Below are positions 1-11,900 of a DNA stretch of 64,000 nucleotides, piece by piece. The position numbers were made by a program, and so were the translations under genes. The notes under the pieces are model-generated. The model did not search any database. It saw only the letters and a program-made list of their open reading frames with translations, and was not told the DNA's origin. Position 1 is the first letter of the stretch, and every line of letters starts with the position of its first letter. The DNA comes from Elysia chlorotica (Eukaryota; Mollusca; Gastropoda; Plakobranchidae), in the NCBI GenBank assembly GCA_003991915.1, contig RQTK01000787.1, positions 121,436-185,435 on the forward strand, read 5' to 3'.

Positions 1-95
1 CCCCCCCCCGGAAAAAAAATCTCATAACACACACACACACTACCTAAAACAACACAATGAAAACAAAGTGGACGTTTTGATCTCTTGACGGTAAT

Positions 96-101
96 TTTAT
101 T
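96..101 (-). terminator. Poly(A) signal AATAAA for the TMEM121-like gene
   Basis: TTTATT on the plus strand is AATAAA on the minus strand, about 106 bases past the stop codon at 207. Position and orientation fit a short 3' UTR. Confidence 0.5.
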
Positions 102-206
102 ATTGATATTGTGAAGGAATTGTATCGCCTGTCAGAAAAAAGGGAATGGAAGAGTTTGAGTAGACACATGTCATGTTGATATTGCGTCAATATTCAGGAT
201 AGAAAG

Positions 207-1298
207 TTACATGGGTATGTCTTCTATAGACACCATTCCGCCAGATTTTGAGTCCTTAGAGTTCTTTATGCTTATCTTGCTCAGTGATTGTTGACTGTCT
301 TCTAGTTTTCGCCTTTTTTCCATTACAGTGGCCACTGAATAAAAAGACAGAACCTCGTCTTCGATATCAGGTCTAATGCGTTGAAGCGACTCCTTACTGT
401 TTTCTTCATAGTTCTGCTTTTTGTTCTCTATCTGTATAAGGTGGTGTCTGGTTTGATCGTATATGTCATAGAGGTTGAGGAAGATGCATAGTATGTTTTT
501 AAGTGTGAATGGCGAGACGGCAGTGGTAAACCCGTGCCACAAGAGAAGTCGGGTCAGAAGGTTGGGGATGTTCACTGCCAACACGGAGAGAAGACGATGT
601 GCGTTGACGACCCTTCCGCTGATTTTTCTTTGGCCATAATTATAGTTGGCAAGTGTCACAAGCTGAACTGTAGGGAGGATCAAGTTCAAAAAAGCGATTG
701 TTAGAATCATCTCCGGGAAACCCTTAACCAAGCTGTCATTACTTTCCAAGAGTGCCTGTAGGATGTCCGCAGTGTCCAAAATGTCAAAAGGAGTTGTTTC
801 CGTGAGGTCATCGATGACTCTGCGAGCTTCACTGCCAAAGGGCGCGTCATGCTGGCTTATCAGAAAAATCGGAAAAATTAGGGACCCCATGGCGATGGTG
901 GTCTTCAGGGTGTTGGGACCAAAGAACCTCTGTGAAGATTCAACCAATTCATGAGCAAAATACTTTAAGATTATCACGCTCTTAGCAGCCACGGAAGCAC
1001 TCATAAAAAGCCAGGCTAACCAGCCCATGGATCCACTGGCTATAGGCCTATGTTTGGTCTCTGTATCTATATTTTTTCGAATAGCCCTGTGCGCTGTGTA
1101 GATGCTGAGAAATAGCAAGATGACATTGAAGGCGTCAATTCCTAGCCAGTAGTAGTGGAGGTGCCCCAAATGATGGACCAGATAGTAGTCCAGCACAGCC
1201 ATCTGAAGGACCGCACAAAATATGCACATCAGTGCTGCTGGCCAGGCGTTTAAGTAAGTGCAAACGCTCACGCAGTGACTACACAGAAAAATTGCCAT
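207..1298 (-). CDS. TMEM121-family multi-pass membrane protein, single exon
   Basis: Open frame of 363 codons read from the ATG at 1298 (minus strand) to a TAA at 207. The frame stays open upstream to 1373 but only through a TTG, so I chose the first ATG. The product has about seven hydrophobic segments, at roughly residues 20-42, 52-72, 92-112, 132-148, 196-217, 235-253 and 264-280, and a charged, Ser/Lys-rich cytoplasmic-looking tail. Recognisable TMEM121-like landmarks are LDYYLV in the first helix, the FDILDTADILQALLES stretch before helix 5, and the NAHRLLSVLAVNIPNLLTRLLL and TLKNILCIFLNLYDIY blocks. The vertebrate family members are also multi-pass proteins with a single coding exon. 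Their molecular function is poorly known, so none is assigned. The gene is divergent from DNAI2, about 6 kb away. An upstream 5' exon cannot be excluded. Confidence 0.75.
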   Translation of the reverse strand: MAIFLCSHCVSVCTYLNAWPAALMCIFCAVLQMAVLDYYLVHHLGHLHYYWLGIDAFNVILLFLSIYTAHRAIRKNIDTETKHRPIASGSMGWLAWLFMSASVAAKSVIILKYFAHELVESSQRFFGPNTLKTTIAMGSLIFPIFLISQHDAPFGSEARRVIDDLTETTPFDILDTADILQALLESNDSLVKGFPEMILTIAFLNLILPTVQLVTLANYNYGQRKISGRVVNAHRLLSVLAVNIPNLLTRLLLWHGFTTAVSPFTLKNILCIFLNLYDIYDQTRHHLIQIENKKQNYEENSKESLQRIRPDIEDEVLSFYSVATVMEKRRKLEDSQQSLSKISIKNSKDSKSGGMVSIEDIPM

Positions 1299-2691
1299 GT
1301 CTGTCTTTGCAAGCTGTGTCTCGCGAAAGATAGCTGGAGAGCCAACAGAACGCGCATGTCGAAATCGCCACAACGATTTAGGAAAATGTTTATGTTGTCA
1401 GCTTCCCTGGTTTTGTTAGGTGACAGCGACTGTTGAAGGAACAAAATGTGGGTTGATTGTAGTCATACAAATTTCAATGGTACAAATGGTCAACTTAAAA
1501 GGGTAAAAATTTGATTATGCAAAATTCTAAAAATGTGTGTAGCCTACTCGCCTAAATAGACAAGTTCTTTCTGTAAACGTTACATTCTACATAAGAAGAA
1601 GAGATTGTGGTTCATACGTCAATAGTACCCGGTTTCCTTAATACACTCAAATAAAATATGATGAATAAAGATTGCTTAACTACAGAACATTAAGAACAAA
1701 TTATGGGGGGGGCGGGGAAAGGCATAATTTTATGGTCACAATGTTGATTATGTAATATTTTCTACTAAAATCATTTTTTTTTAATTCCGTCGTCTATAAC
1801 GGAATCATTAAACTTTTTAAAAATCAAGGCTAAATTGTATAAAGTTATATGTCATAAAATTAAAAGAGTGATTACAAAATGCCTAATCCTAATATCTAAA
1901 AGTCGAACCCAAACTTTATTTTTCTAAATCTAGATTTTTTTTTCTTCATGACAATTTTGATCCACAGTCTGTAAAGGGATAATATTTGTTTTAAAGAAGG
2001 TTCTCATAGTTCAAAGGCATTTTAGGTAAGGATATTCCTCAGAGAGAAATGCAGCCACAAGGTAGCTAATTGACTTTTTACTTTTGAATTTGAGAAGGGC
2101 ATTTAATCATGCTATAAATAATAATTGTATTTCTATCTAGGATGCTCCTGGTGGATGATTTAAGTGGCAAAACGTTTGCAGGCCTACCGAAGTATATACG
2201 CCATAATTATTTCTTTAGACAAACATGGGTCTCAGTTCAAGTCTTCACATTGCCTTTTAGCTATTGCCTTTTTGGTTTTGTTATAGACCTAATTTTACTT
2301 CTGAGACATTTCTTTTCTGAGAAGACTCACCATCTATTTGTTTGTAACGTGGGTTTTGAAAAACTAGACTATAATGGCAGTATTTTTGGATATTTTCGTC
2401 CATTCCAAACTAGTTGCAGACTTGCTTTTAACAGATTAATAAATTAATTGTCCACATATTACTCATACTGAACCATAAAAAATGGTAAGCACTGATATCG
2501 TTGCATTATCCCCTAAAGAGTTATTATTCTTTGAAAGATTCGAGCTATGTTCAACAAGCAAGGGCATCATAGCGGTTTTGTGTAGTAAACGTTTTCCCGT
2601 TTAAGCGCTTCATGGTCTCGTATAAAGAAGACCAGTATATTAATCTGCAGAAAAATCATCATACTTTTTAGTTCTAGTCTTTTGGAACTCT

Positions 2692-2724
2692 GATGTGTGT
2701 GTGTGTGTGTGCGTGTGTGTGTGT
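2692..2724. repeat. (GT)n microsatellite
   Basis: About 16 GT units with one interruption (GC). Confidence 0.9.
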
Positions 2725-3963
2725 CTTTGTTTGTTTTTGCTTTTTGTAGTAACTGTTCAAATTGTGCATTAATTTTTATATCAGATGTTGTTTTATAAAC
2801 TTCAAAGACGCTCTGTTTTTTACTTCCCTGTTTAGTTTCTGAAACAAAAAGTATCTTTAATACTTTAAAAATGTGAGTGTTTATCGGCCCATTATCTAAT
2901 GTCTTTGGTCTAGAAAACAGATAATACATTGAAACAGGGTGAAAACTGGAACTAAAAACGTTTTGACTGTCAATAAACATAGTGTATCTAAGCGTATCAA
3001 TTAGATATACACCGACAGTGTCACATTCAATTATTAGTGTCAGTAATTTTCAATCCGCATGAATTATTAGTTTTTTAGACTTAAGATTAGGCAAAGCGTT
3101 CTAGTTACAAGGCAGTGTCAATATTTTGTATGTAAAAATCAAATAAATTAATATAAGCAACTGAAAAAGTCGTTACGTTTTTAAAAACAGCACGTGGGAC
3201 AAAGCTCACAGATTCAAATTGAATGCTTTCTCCCATATTGTCAAAAACGGTTGAAATAAACCATCCTGCCCAATAGTTATTTTATATCTCTATTAGTCCT
3301 GGACCACAGTGTTACCATTTTAAAAGTCAACTCAATCCCCTAACAAAGAAAAGCTAAATCGTCTATTCTACTATTTCAAACCTTGAAAAAAAAATGCAAT
3401 CACATAAAAGGTTTGTTTGAAACTAGTCAATTACAGATGCACATTTTATCTGCTTTCGCAATTAAGCGACTATTTCGCAATATATCTCAATTCGTTGCAT
3501 TGAACGAACCAGGGCATGTAACATTTTAAAGCTTTTTCGTGTAAATATTTTGTTAAGCCCAAATGAAAACATCACGTGGTACGTCACGTACATGTTGATA
3601 GGTTCCAATATTTTAGCACTCACCTGTCTTAATTCGAATGTACATCATATCAATTTTTATCTTATATTATATAATATTATATTAATTTTTGGGAGTTTGA
3701 ATGTTTCTGTGTGTGCATGTGACGACCCAGAGGAAAACGAATGTTAAAATACATGAATATATGAATAAAATTAATTGTTGGACCGCACTTAATGAAATAT
3801 GGAACATGACCTTTTAACATTTCTTTTCAAATTATGTCAGGATACAAAACATAATAGGCGTAAGGTCACAACGGTTTCAATTACGTCCATCGACAGTAAG
3901 TAAACAACATCGCAAACGGGTCACACAATTAGTGTCTCACAATTTCGCGTGTTGTCAGAGAGG

Positions 3964-4068
<105 letters not shown>

Positions 4069-6185
4069 GAGCGTTTTGATTTTCTATCATTACTGACATT
4101 AATTAAACCCACGTAGAAGAGCTAGCCCGATCAGTTATCAAACTCAAAATTCTCCGAATAGTAGCAGCGCTCTCTACCTTTGAGCCACCTATTGTTCTGA
4201 TCATTACAGTGCCTGACTGAATCAATAAGACACAGCATTCCGATAAAAGCTAATTATGGAAGTTTGATCTATTAATCATTCACCCCACAGAGAGTCTTTG
4301 GGAGGACGCAACGAACTTGCTTGATCATTGTGAGTAATGCAAACATCAGTCTAAAAAAAGAACAAAAAACATTTGAACTGTTTGTGCCCTAACAATAAAG
4401 GCTGAGAGCCCTACTGGTACAAGAGTGGGCTCCTGGGTTAAAAAATGTGTCCTGTAATTAAGCTATTTCAATGCAGAAAAAAGAAGGAAGTATTTTTTTT
4501 ATAGCATGACTATTCTCTCTATATATTATACATATATATCTAAAAAAACGAATCTAATAAAAAAAAACTGTCGAATAAAATTGTTGAGTTTTACCTACAA
4601 TTAGCTATCAGTCCTTGAGAGTCTTTATATCTCGATTCCTATTTCACTATCCAATAACTTTATCCGATTCCCCCTCTCCTTCACTATTTCCCACATTTCC
4701 TTTAAAAAAGAAGAGCAACTCCAATAAACCGCCCACTCCACACAGGTAAATACAGACCCATCCTTACTCCAACTAACTTCCAACTAACGACGTCACGCTG
4801 TATGCCACCACCTTGGCCACAATAGGTCCACATGGTATGACGGCTCGTGTCTTCGATCATTTATGCCTTTGGTTTGATGTGATTCCTCCCATAACACCTC
4901 GGCTTACTTCTCGACAGCTGGCACTGAACCTTTATTGGAGATTGTATAAATAGTACAAAGTTCTCAGAGGCACAGATGTTAGATACCTCTTCAATGGGGT
5001 GCCAGTGGGTCAGCTTTCTTGAGTGTACCCATAATGGCGAAGGGCCATCGCTCACTGCTTCTTTTATCTCCTTTTATGCCCCTTTAAAATAAGGGGTATA
5101 AGTCGTTCTATGGATGTATGAGATTTCACTTTTTATTTGTTATCTTCCTTGTACCGTTTTCTTTTTATTCACACATCACATTTGAATGACCATAAAGTAT
5201 ACTCTTATTGTAATGGTTCTTCTTGTGTTAAGGGTGGAAGTTAAGCCTCGACAAACATTATAAGAATGTTAATGATAAGTTCTTCATCTTTGTTCTTTAG
5301 TATATTTAGTGCAACTGCACTGACTGTGCCAATTACTATAAACTGGACAGTCATATGTATAAATTACCAGACAATGTTATCGTCTTTAATTCGTGTCCAA
5401 AATCTGTTTTCCTCATTAATTTAGAACATAAACCAACCTAATCTCATCATATTTTGAATTACACTCTAGCCTACATGATTAAAAAAAGGTTGTCGTTAAA
5501 GAAATGAGCACAAAAAAACACAACTAGTTAAACCCAATATCTTCAGGCTTTTAATTAAAACACTCAACATTTCAAGAAAAAAGATAAGAGATGGGTAAAG
5601 TGTTTCGTCGAGAAAGAAAGATAGACTAAAGGATAATTTTAAAAAATTGCCGTCCACGTTACACTGACTTTGAACAAATCAATAGAGGACGAGTCAGAGA
5701 AAGTCAGTGGGTGAGAAATCTGAATTTGTGATGATGCATTCTGTTTATAATTATTACAAATAATAAACCTGATTATCTAATAGCATGGACATCTTTTAGC
5801 CAGTATGAGGTACTGTTTAATACCCACAAAGGAAAGAACATTATATTTCCCACTAGGACTTCGGGAAATGAGAACAGCTGCATGCGTTTGATTTTGTTTT
5901 TACGGCACGTCAGCACGGCATAATTATAGACTTTGTAAAGAGTAATTAGGCTACTATCACTATTAACATAATGCCATTACATAATTACTAACGGTCTATC
6001 CCTGAAACAGTTTGAAAAAAAAAGCGTAAAATAGTAGCTTAGTGCCATTCTTAATTATTCATGTGTGTGTTTGTGTATGTATATATCAAAGTCATTCTAT
6101 AGAATATTATTTTATAATCGTTGCCGCCAAGAACTGTAAAATGGGTAAAGTAGGTGTGTAACAAAACTTTAAGGTTTTTGGTTGT

Positions 6186-6186
<1 letters not shown>

Positions 6187-6237
<51 letters not shown>
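6187..6237. repeat. (TTG)n microsatellite
   Basis: About 17 perfect TTG units. Apparent poly-Gln and poly-Leu frames here are repeat artefacts. Confidence 0.95.
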
Positions 6238-6239
<2 letters not shown>

Positions 6240-7259
6240 TGTAAGACATACAAGTTCAATCAATACCTGCTTGCTTCCCCACGTGTAAGCTTAATATTAT
6301 ACTTAAACCTGGGTAAATTGGGTATAAAGAAAGAAATAATTATTCTCCAAAAATGCAAACTCATAAACTCGTCTATTAGTTTAAGGAGTAAAACACCATA
6401 GTATTTAGAAAAGATAATAACATTTTAAATGGAAGAATATTTGGAAGACGGCAGAGGACATGGCGGGAATGCAACTGAGTGTATGCACCTGTCTGGCTGA
6501 GGGCAGGTCGGTTTGAGAAGGTTGGCTTGACAACCCCGAGTATGCACAGATGGTCAGCCTGCACGGCGGAATACCACCAAGATGATCATGATGACGATGA
6601 CCCCTTAAGCCTATTTTGTGTTCGGTTGCTAGGAGAAGAAAGCGTTAATATCGTTTTGCGGATTGTAATTTACTGAAAGTTATAACTAGTTTATTCATTT
6701 ATACATCAATGTTTTCTTTTTTTTTTCCTCTTATTCAAATTTGTCTGCCTTAGCTAAAAATACAACTGTTTCAGATTTTCTGACATTGCTTTAAATTCAA
6801 CTTGAAAAGCCGTTTTCTTGTTCACATAGAAAACTTCTAACATAGCAAGGTAAGTTCAGAAATGTAAAAAAGCTAAATATCTCACATGGAAAGCATAAAA
6901 CATAAAACCTCTAACAAAAGTTTACATTGGGATTATAAGTGAAAAAGTACAAAATTTACATTAAATAGGTTTTCTTATTTCACCTGTACCACCTTCTATA
7001 CCTTGAGTCTCTGCCGAGGATACTCAGATAGCCTCGGTCACTGCCCACCGTCTTATTCCCAGTTTTCCGTATTGCTTTGCTACTAAAAGTCTCATTATAT
7101 TCCAGTTGATAAATTCGTACACTTTCCCATCATAAACCGCAATCTAGCACCTTTGGTTTTCTTTGGGTTCCGGCATTTTTACTGAAGTGTGATTAAGCTT
7201 TTTTTGTTGTTAATATTGAACAATTTTCTACCCGAATTCGAGAAAGTTAAAGAAAAACA

Positions 7260-7433
7260 AAAACTAAGTCAACTGCAATGTATTATTATTACATTGAACG
7301 GCATACTCGCAGGCGAAAATCTTCGAAACCGAATAAACACGTCGAACTCTCGAAACACACCGAGCTAAACGCGACAGGCGTTGCTATGAGAAACTTTAGA
7401 CGCCATAACTTCTGTACACAAGCACAGCAACAG
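7260..7433 (+). other. DNAI2: DNAI2 non-coding first exon (start approximate)
   Basis: A strong donor, CAACAG|GTAAGCC, lies at 7433/7434. The first acceptor downstream that leads into the DNAI2 start codon is at 8710/8711 (TTTTTTTCTTATAG). This segment is the natural 5' UTR exon. Its 5' limit is a guess, because no TATA box or other start signal fixes it. Confidence 0.5.
7380..7394. promoter_or_regulatory. Candidate RFX X-box
   Basis: GTTGCT-ATG-AGAAAC is an imperfect inverted repeat that fits the RFX half-sites (GTNRCY and RGNAAC type) with a 3-base spacer. On the minus strand it reads GTTTCT-CAT-AGCAAC, with a perfect AGCAAC half. X-boxes near the transcription start are typical of ciliary genes, and dynein-arm genes are known RFX targets. 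It lies inside the proposed first exon of DNAI2. Confidence 0.45.
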
Positions 7434-8767
7434 GTAAGCCCTGAAATATCGGCCTTTTTATTTTGCAAAAAAAAAAAATAGTCTGGTTTTATTTTACTTT
7501 GACAATCTTTACATGGTATAGTATCGACATACTCTCCGCATGCTCACAATGCGTTTGTCCTTATCAAACATCTAGATCTAGATTATTTTGGTTTGCACTT
7601 GAATTTGCTTGCCAACCATGTAAGCCTACTATCAGACCACCAGTCTGATTTGGAATTTGAGAAACATAGGATCTAGATCGAGATTTTGTAGTTGAGCATA
7701 GAACGTATATCTATATATAAAAGTGTTTTATAGTAGATGTGTTCACATGTATTGTAACTGAATACCTAAAAAGTTCGATCCAGAGTTAAACCTGGATCTA
7801 GAGTCTAGATCTAGATCAAGATTTGATCTAATTTTAGTGATTCAGATTTAGAGATCAAATCTGCAGGGTAAGTCCAAAAGAAGTGTATGACTATATCAAA
7901 TTAATTTAGGATTTAAGTAGGCATAACAGTATCTATACACATAATTATGTCAAAAACTTTAGACCTATCAGTATTTCTGTTAAACAAACATTTTAAATAT
8001 TGACTAATAGAATTTTTAGCCTTGTCACTATTCTCATGTATCTGTTCTCCATTTAGGCTTTAATGTCTTAGCCCTTCTGGATCAATAAGTCTAGTCAATT
8101 GTTACTGTATCATACATATTTTCATGCTCCAGATTTGTAAATTACAATTGGCACTAGATCGTATCTGAGATACACTGTTAGGATTTAACTTAGGGGTTAC
8201 ATAAAGAGATCCAGCTCACTAGGTTGTTGCTGTTTTTAACAGAATACATTTTTTCATGTCGTACAACATATCATCGATGACAGTTATTGTCTCGGTCAAA
8301 GTTCACTCCAGTTCAGGAGATATCCTATATAATTATCTATTGTCAATTAAGCAGCATGGAAGGGTATTTGACTCATAGTCATATGAATTTAAGTTTGTCA
8401 GAAATCAACTCAAACTCACCAATACAGCCGCCAGTATAACATAGGCCTATAAAAGGATATTGAGGATGTGCATATTTTGAAAAACTGTGTCCCACCATTG
8501 TTATGTGCTAGTTCACGTGTGTTATAGCATCGCAATGATAGATAAACACAGAATTTGATACGTTGAACTGAAAGAGAGATAGAGAGAGAGACTAACAGAC
8601 ATACACAGAGGGAGAGAGAGAGTTAAGAATGGCTTAAGTAACAAACGAGTAATATGAATTTTCTTTCAAAGATACTTATATTCATCAGCTTGTCATTTTT
8701 TTTCTTATAGCATGATACCTTTATGTTTCCCCAGACTTAATGCAGTATTTGTAGATAAAAAGACAAA

Positions 8768-8950
8768 ATGGAGATAGTATACGTATACACAAAGAAACGG
8801 GCCGAGTTTGGTCGACAGTGCAACTTCTCTGACCGCGCTGCTGAGCTGCATGTGGACATCGCGCCTGATGACCATGCCCTTGAGGACTTCATCGAGAGAG
8901 ATCCAGTGGACATTGGCATACAATGTGTCCAGGAAATGTCAGAGCATGAT
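8768..8950 (+). CDS. DNAI2: DNAI2 coding exon 1
   Basis: The exon itself starts at 8711, leaving 57 bases of 5' UTR. It encodes 61 residues from the ATG through MSEHD, ending in phase 0 at donor GTAAGA. The conserved family N-terminus fixes the start codon. Confidence 0.95.
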
Positions 8951-11900
8951 GTAAGAGGTCAAGCCTTTTTTAGAAAACAAATTCCTATAGGCCTAGTTCC
9001 TACTACTCTCTGTCTAACTATTACAGGATGAAACCCTCTGCATCAGATCTCCAATCCTTATGTTAGAAATCTGAATGGTAGCCCCAATTTCAAATTGTAT
9101 GTTAATATCAAGATCAATTTTTTTTTTTTTTATTTGATATGTTGATCAGGATGAAATGTAGTTGTTAATAATCTTGCAAGGTAAAGGCAATCCCATTTTT
9201 TCTTATTCAAAAGTGAATGACATGTCTTAGATACCATTGCAATAAATAAGAGGCAATAAAATGGTATCACTTTTTAGGGCACATACAAATTAAGTGTCTG
9301 TCATTTATATAGAGTACTCATGCAAAGAACAATACAAACTTTTCAGCATGTCTGTTGTGATATTTGTATTAGTATTTAGCTTATAAGTATTTTTTGCATA
9401 GGAAGTCAATAAAAAGGTGTTTTAAAATAGGACAAAAAGATAAATTTATCAAATTTTAAAAGGGGATCTACTTTTTTGGCACATTTAAATTTTTAACATT
9501 TGGTCAAAAGAATATTGGTTTTGATATAACGTGTGTATTTACTCCATTTTCTATTGGGTATATTCAGGCCAATACAGAAAGATTTGAGACTGGAGCTCGC
9601 GGAATTAACCACACAGAAGGAGGCTGGCCAAAGGACATAAATCCTCATGAAGTAGAGCAGGTCACAAGATACAGAAAAAAGGTTGAGAAAGATGAAATGT
9701 ACATCAGTGCTGTGCTGCAGCTAGGAACGGTAAGTACTTACTATTTTCTCAAAATTACATTTGTTATCACTATAATAATAAGGATAATCCCATGTCTGAC
9801 AGAGCAAAAGTTAGGGTCCTGATTGTAGGAAATTGTTTTTTTGTGAGGTAAGTTGCCTATACTTTTCCCGTTGCACTTTACTTTCACTATCACTCAAGAG
9901 CCTCAGCTACCCATTCCATGTTGGGTTGATAGAGGGGGCCATACAAAAAATGTGCCCACACCTGAAATCATACCCATCATTTTCGCAATGGTCAAATGCC
10001 ATTTTTTATGCCGTTTTATGGTAACAGTATTTAAAATTATGAATCTTTGCATTTATCTTTAATGGATTTATGTTTTCTCTTTTTCAGTCAATGGAACACT
10101 GCATCAAACAAAACAATGCCATTGACATATATGAAGAATATTTTGAGGATGTTAATGCTGAAACAATTGATGAGGCAGCATCAGCTAAAACAATAAATGT
10201 TTTCAGGTACATATTAAAAAAAAAAATGCTATCAGCTCTTAAATTCATTTTAGTATCAGTTGATTTGAAAATGTGTCTATGCCGGTTAGGAAAGATACAA
10301 GATTCAATTTACAATGCAAAAAAGGAAGCTAAAACATAACTTAAAAAACTGTATTTTTTCCAGGTTGTTTTTGAGTTTTGTTTTGGAAAAAACGATCTCA
10401 AATTGAAACATTCCTTGCTAGGATATAAATTATCTTTTTTGATGTTTGGTTTTTTAAATTGAGCAATATATAAGTAATTCTGAAATTCTTTTTGAAACAA
10501 CTATTGTAATATATCTGTCTAGGGATCCCAATGAGATCAAGAGAACTGCCACACATATTTCCTGGTTCCCTGATGGTCCTCGCAAACTCGCAGTTGCATA
10601 CTGTAATCTGCAATTCCAGAGTACATCACCAGATACCAGCATGGACTCATACATCTGGGATGTTGGTAGGTTAATGTTATAAAAGTTTGGTTATGCTTAC
10701 AATCATTAAGCTGTGCAAATTTTTTAAACTACATGATGTTTTTGTAAAGTTGTATGGTAATAAAACTTGCATAACTTTGTAGATGACTTTTCTCTCTAAG
10801 AGTGATATTTATCCAGGACTTTACAAAGCATATTTTATTATTTTATTAATGACTGTTAAATTTCACTGTTTAATTGAAATGGGAATTATTGGATTCATTT
10901 ACAACCCATTCAGTTAAATAAGTGACATCGCATGCATCTTAAAACATAAAGGGTTGGCATTTTAGAATTAAGCATAATTTTCCATAGCTACTTAATGATA
11001 AATGATATATGATTTTTTCAGTGAATCCCTAAGGGGGTATGAAAACGTTTACTCTTTGGAAATATTAAGCTAAATCCAAAAAAGTGCACATACTAATGCA
11101 CTCACTAGGTGAACTACATGCTGGAAAAAGTATAACAAATTAAATCCTTCCTTTTGCTATCAAGTGCCTTCAGTAATCAAATATGATGTACCTTCTGATT
11201 AGGCCAAAATTATAAACAAAAAAATAATCTGTATATGTTTTTAAGTTGTGAAATGGTCTATGAGTTGGAGGAAAAATCATTGATTTATTTGAGCATTTTA
11301 AACATAACAGGATGATTTCAAATGTAATGATCACAATGCTTTTATAGCAGCAATTTTAGCAATAATTTGTAATAATCTGCGGCTGAATAAACAATGATAT
11401 CGATTGAAATATTTAAACTTAGTTCTCATATGAAGATACAGTTATATTATGTAAATACAATTAAATTAAAGAATAAAAGTACATGTATTAAGTGTAAGGG
11501 TAGGTGATTCTTACGTACGTCGATTTAGATTTTGAAAATCTGCAATCAATCCCTATTTTTGTAGGTGATAATGTTAAAATCATTGTATATCTTATTGTTT
11601 ACATCCACTAGGATTTGACCTAATTTGTTTTTTCCACTGCGTAATTTCTGAAAGTTTTTTGTGGGTTATTTTATCAAAAAATTACTTTTCTTTATTTTAA
11701 AAATTTGTTATGGTATTTGCAGAATATTTTATCAGCATGGCCAACTTTCTTTCAACAGAAAACCCAAACAAACCTGAGACCACCCTCAAACCAGTATCTC
11801 CTCTTGTGTGCCTTGAATACAACCCCAAAGACTCACACATCTTGCTCGGAGGTTGCTACAATGGACAAATTGGTAAGATACGCATGTTTTGACAGATTGA

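Noticed and set aside
763..954. Plus-strand frame inside the TMEM121-like gene
   Set aside because: Antisense shadow of a long, well-supported minus-strand coding region.
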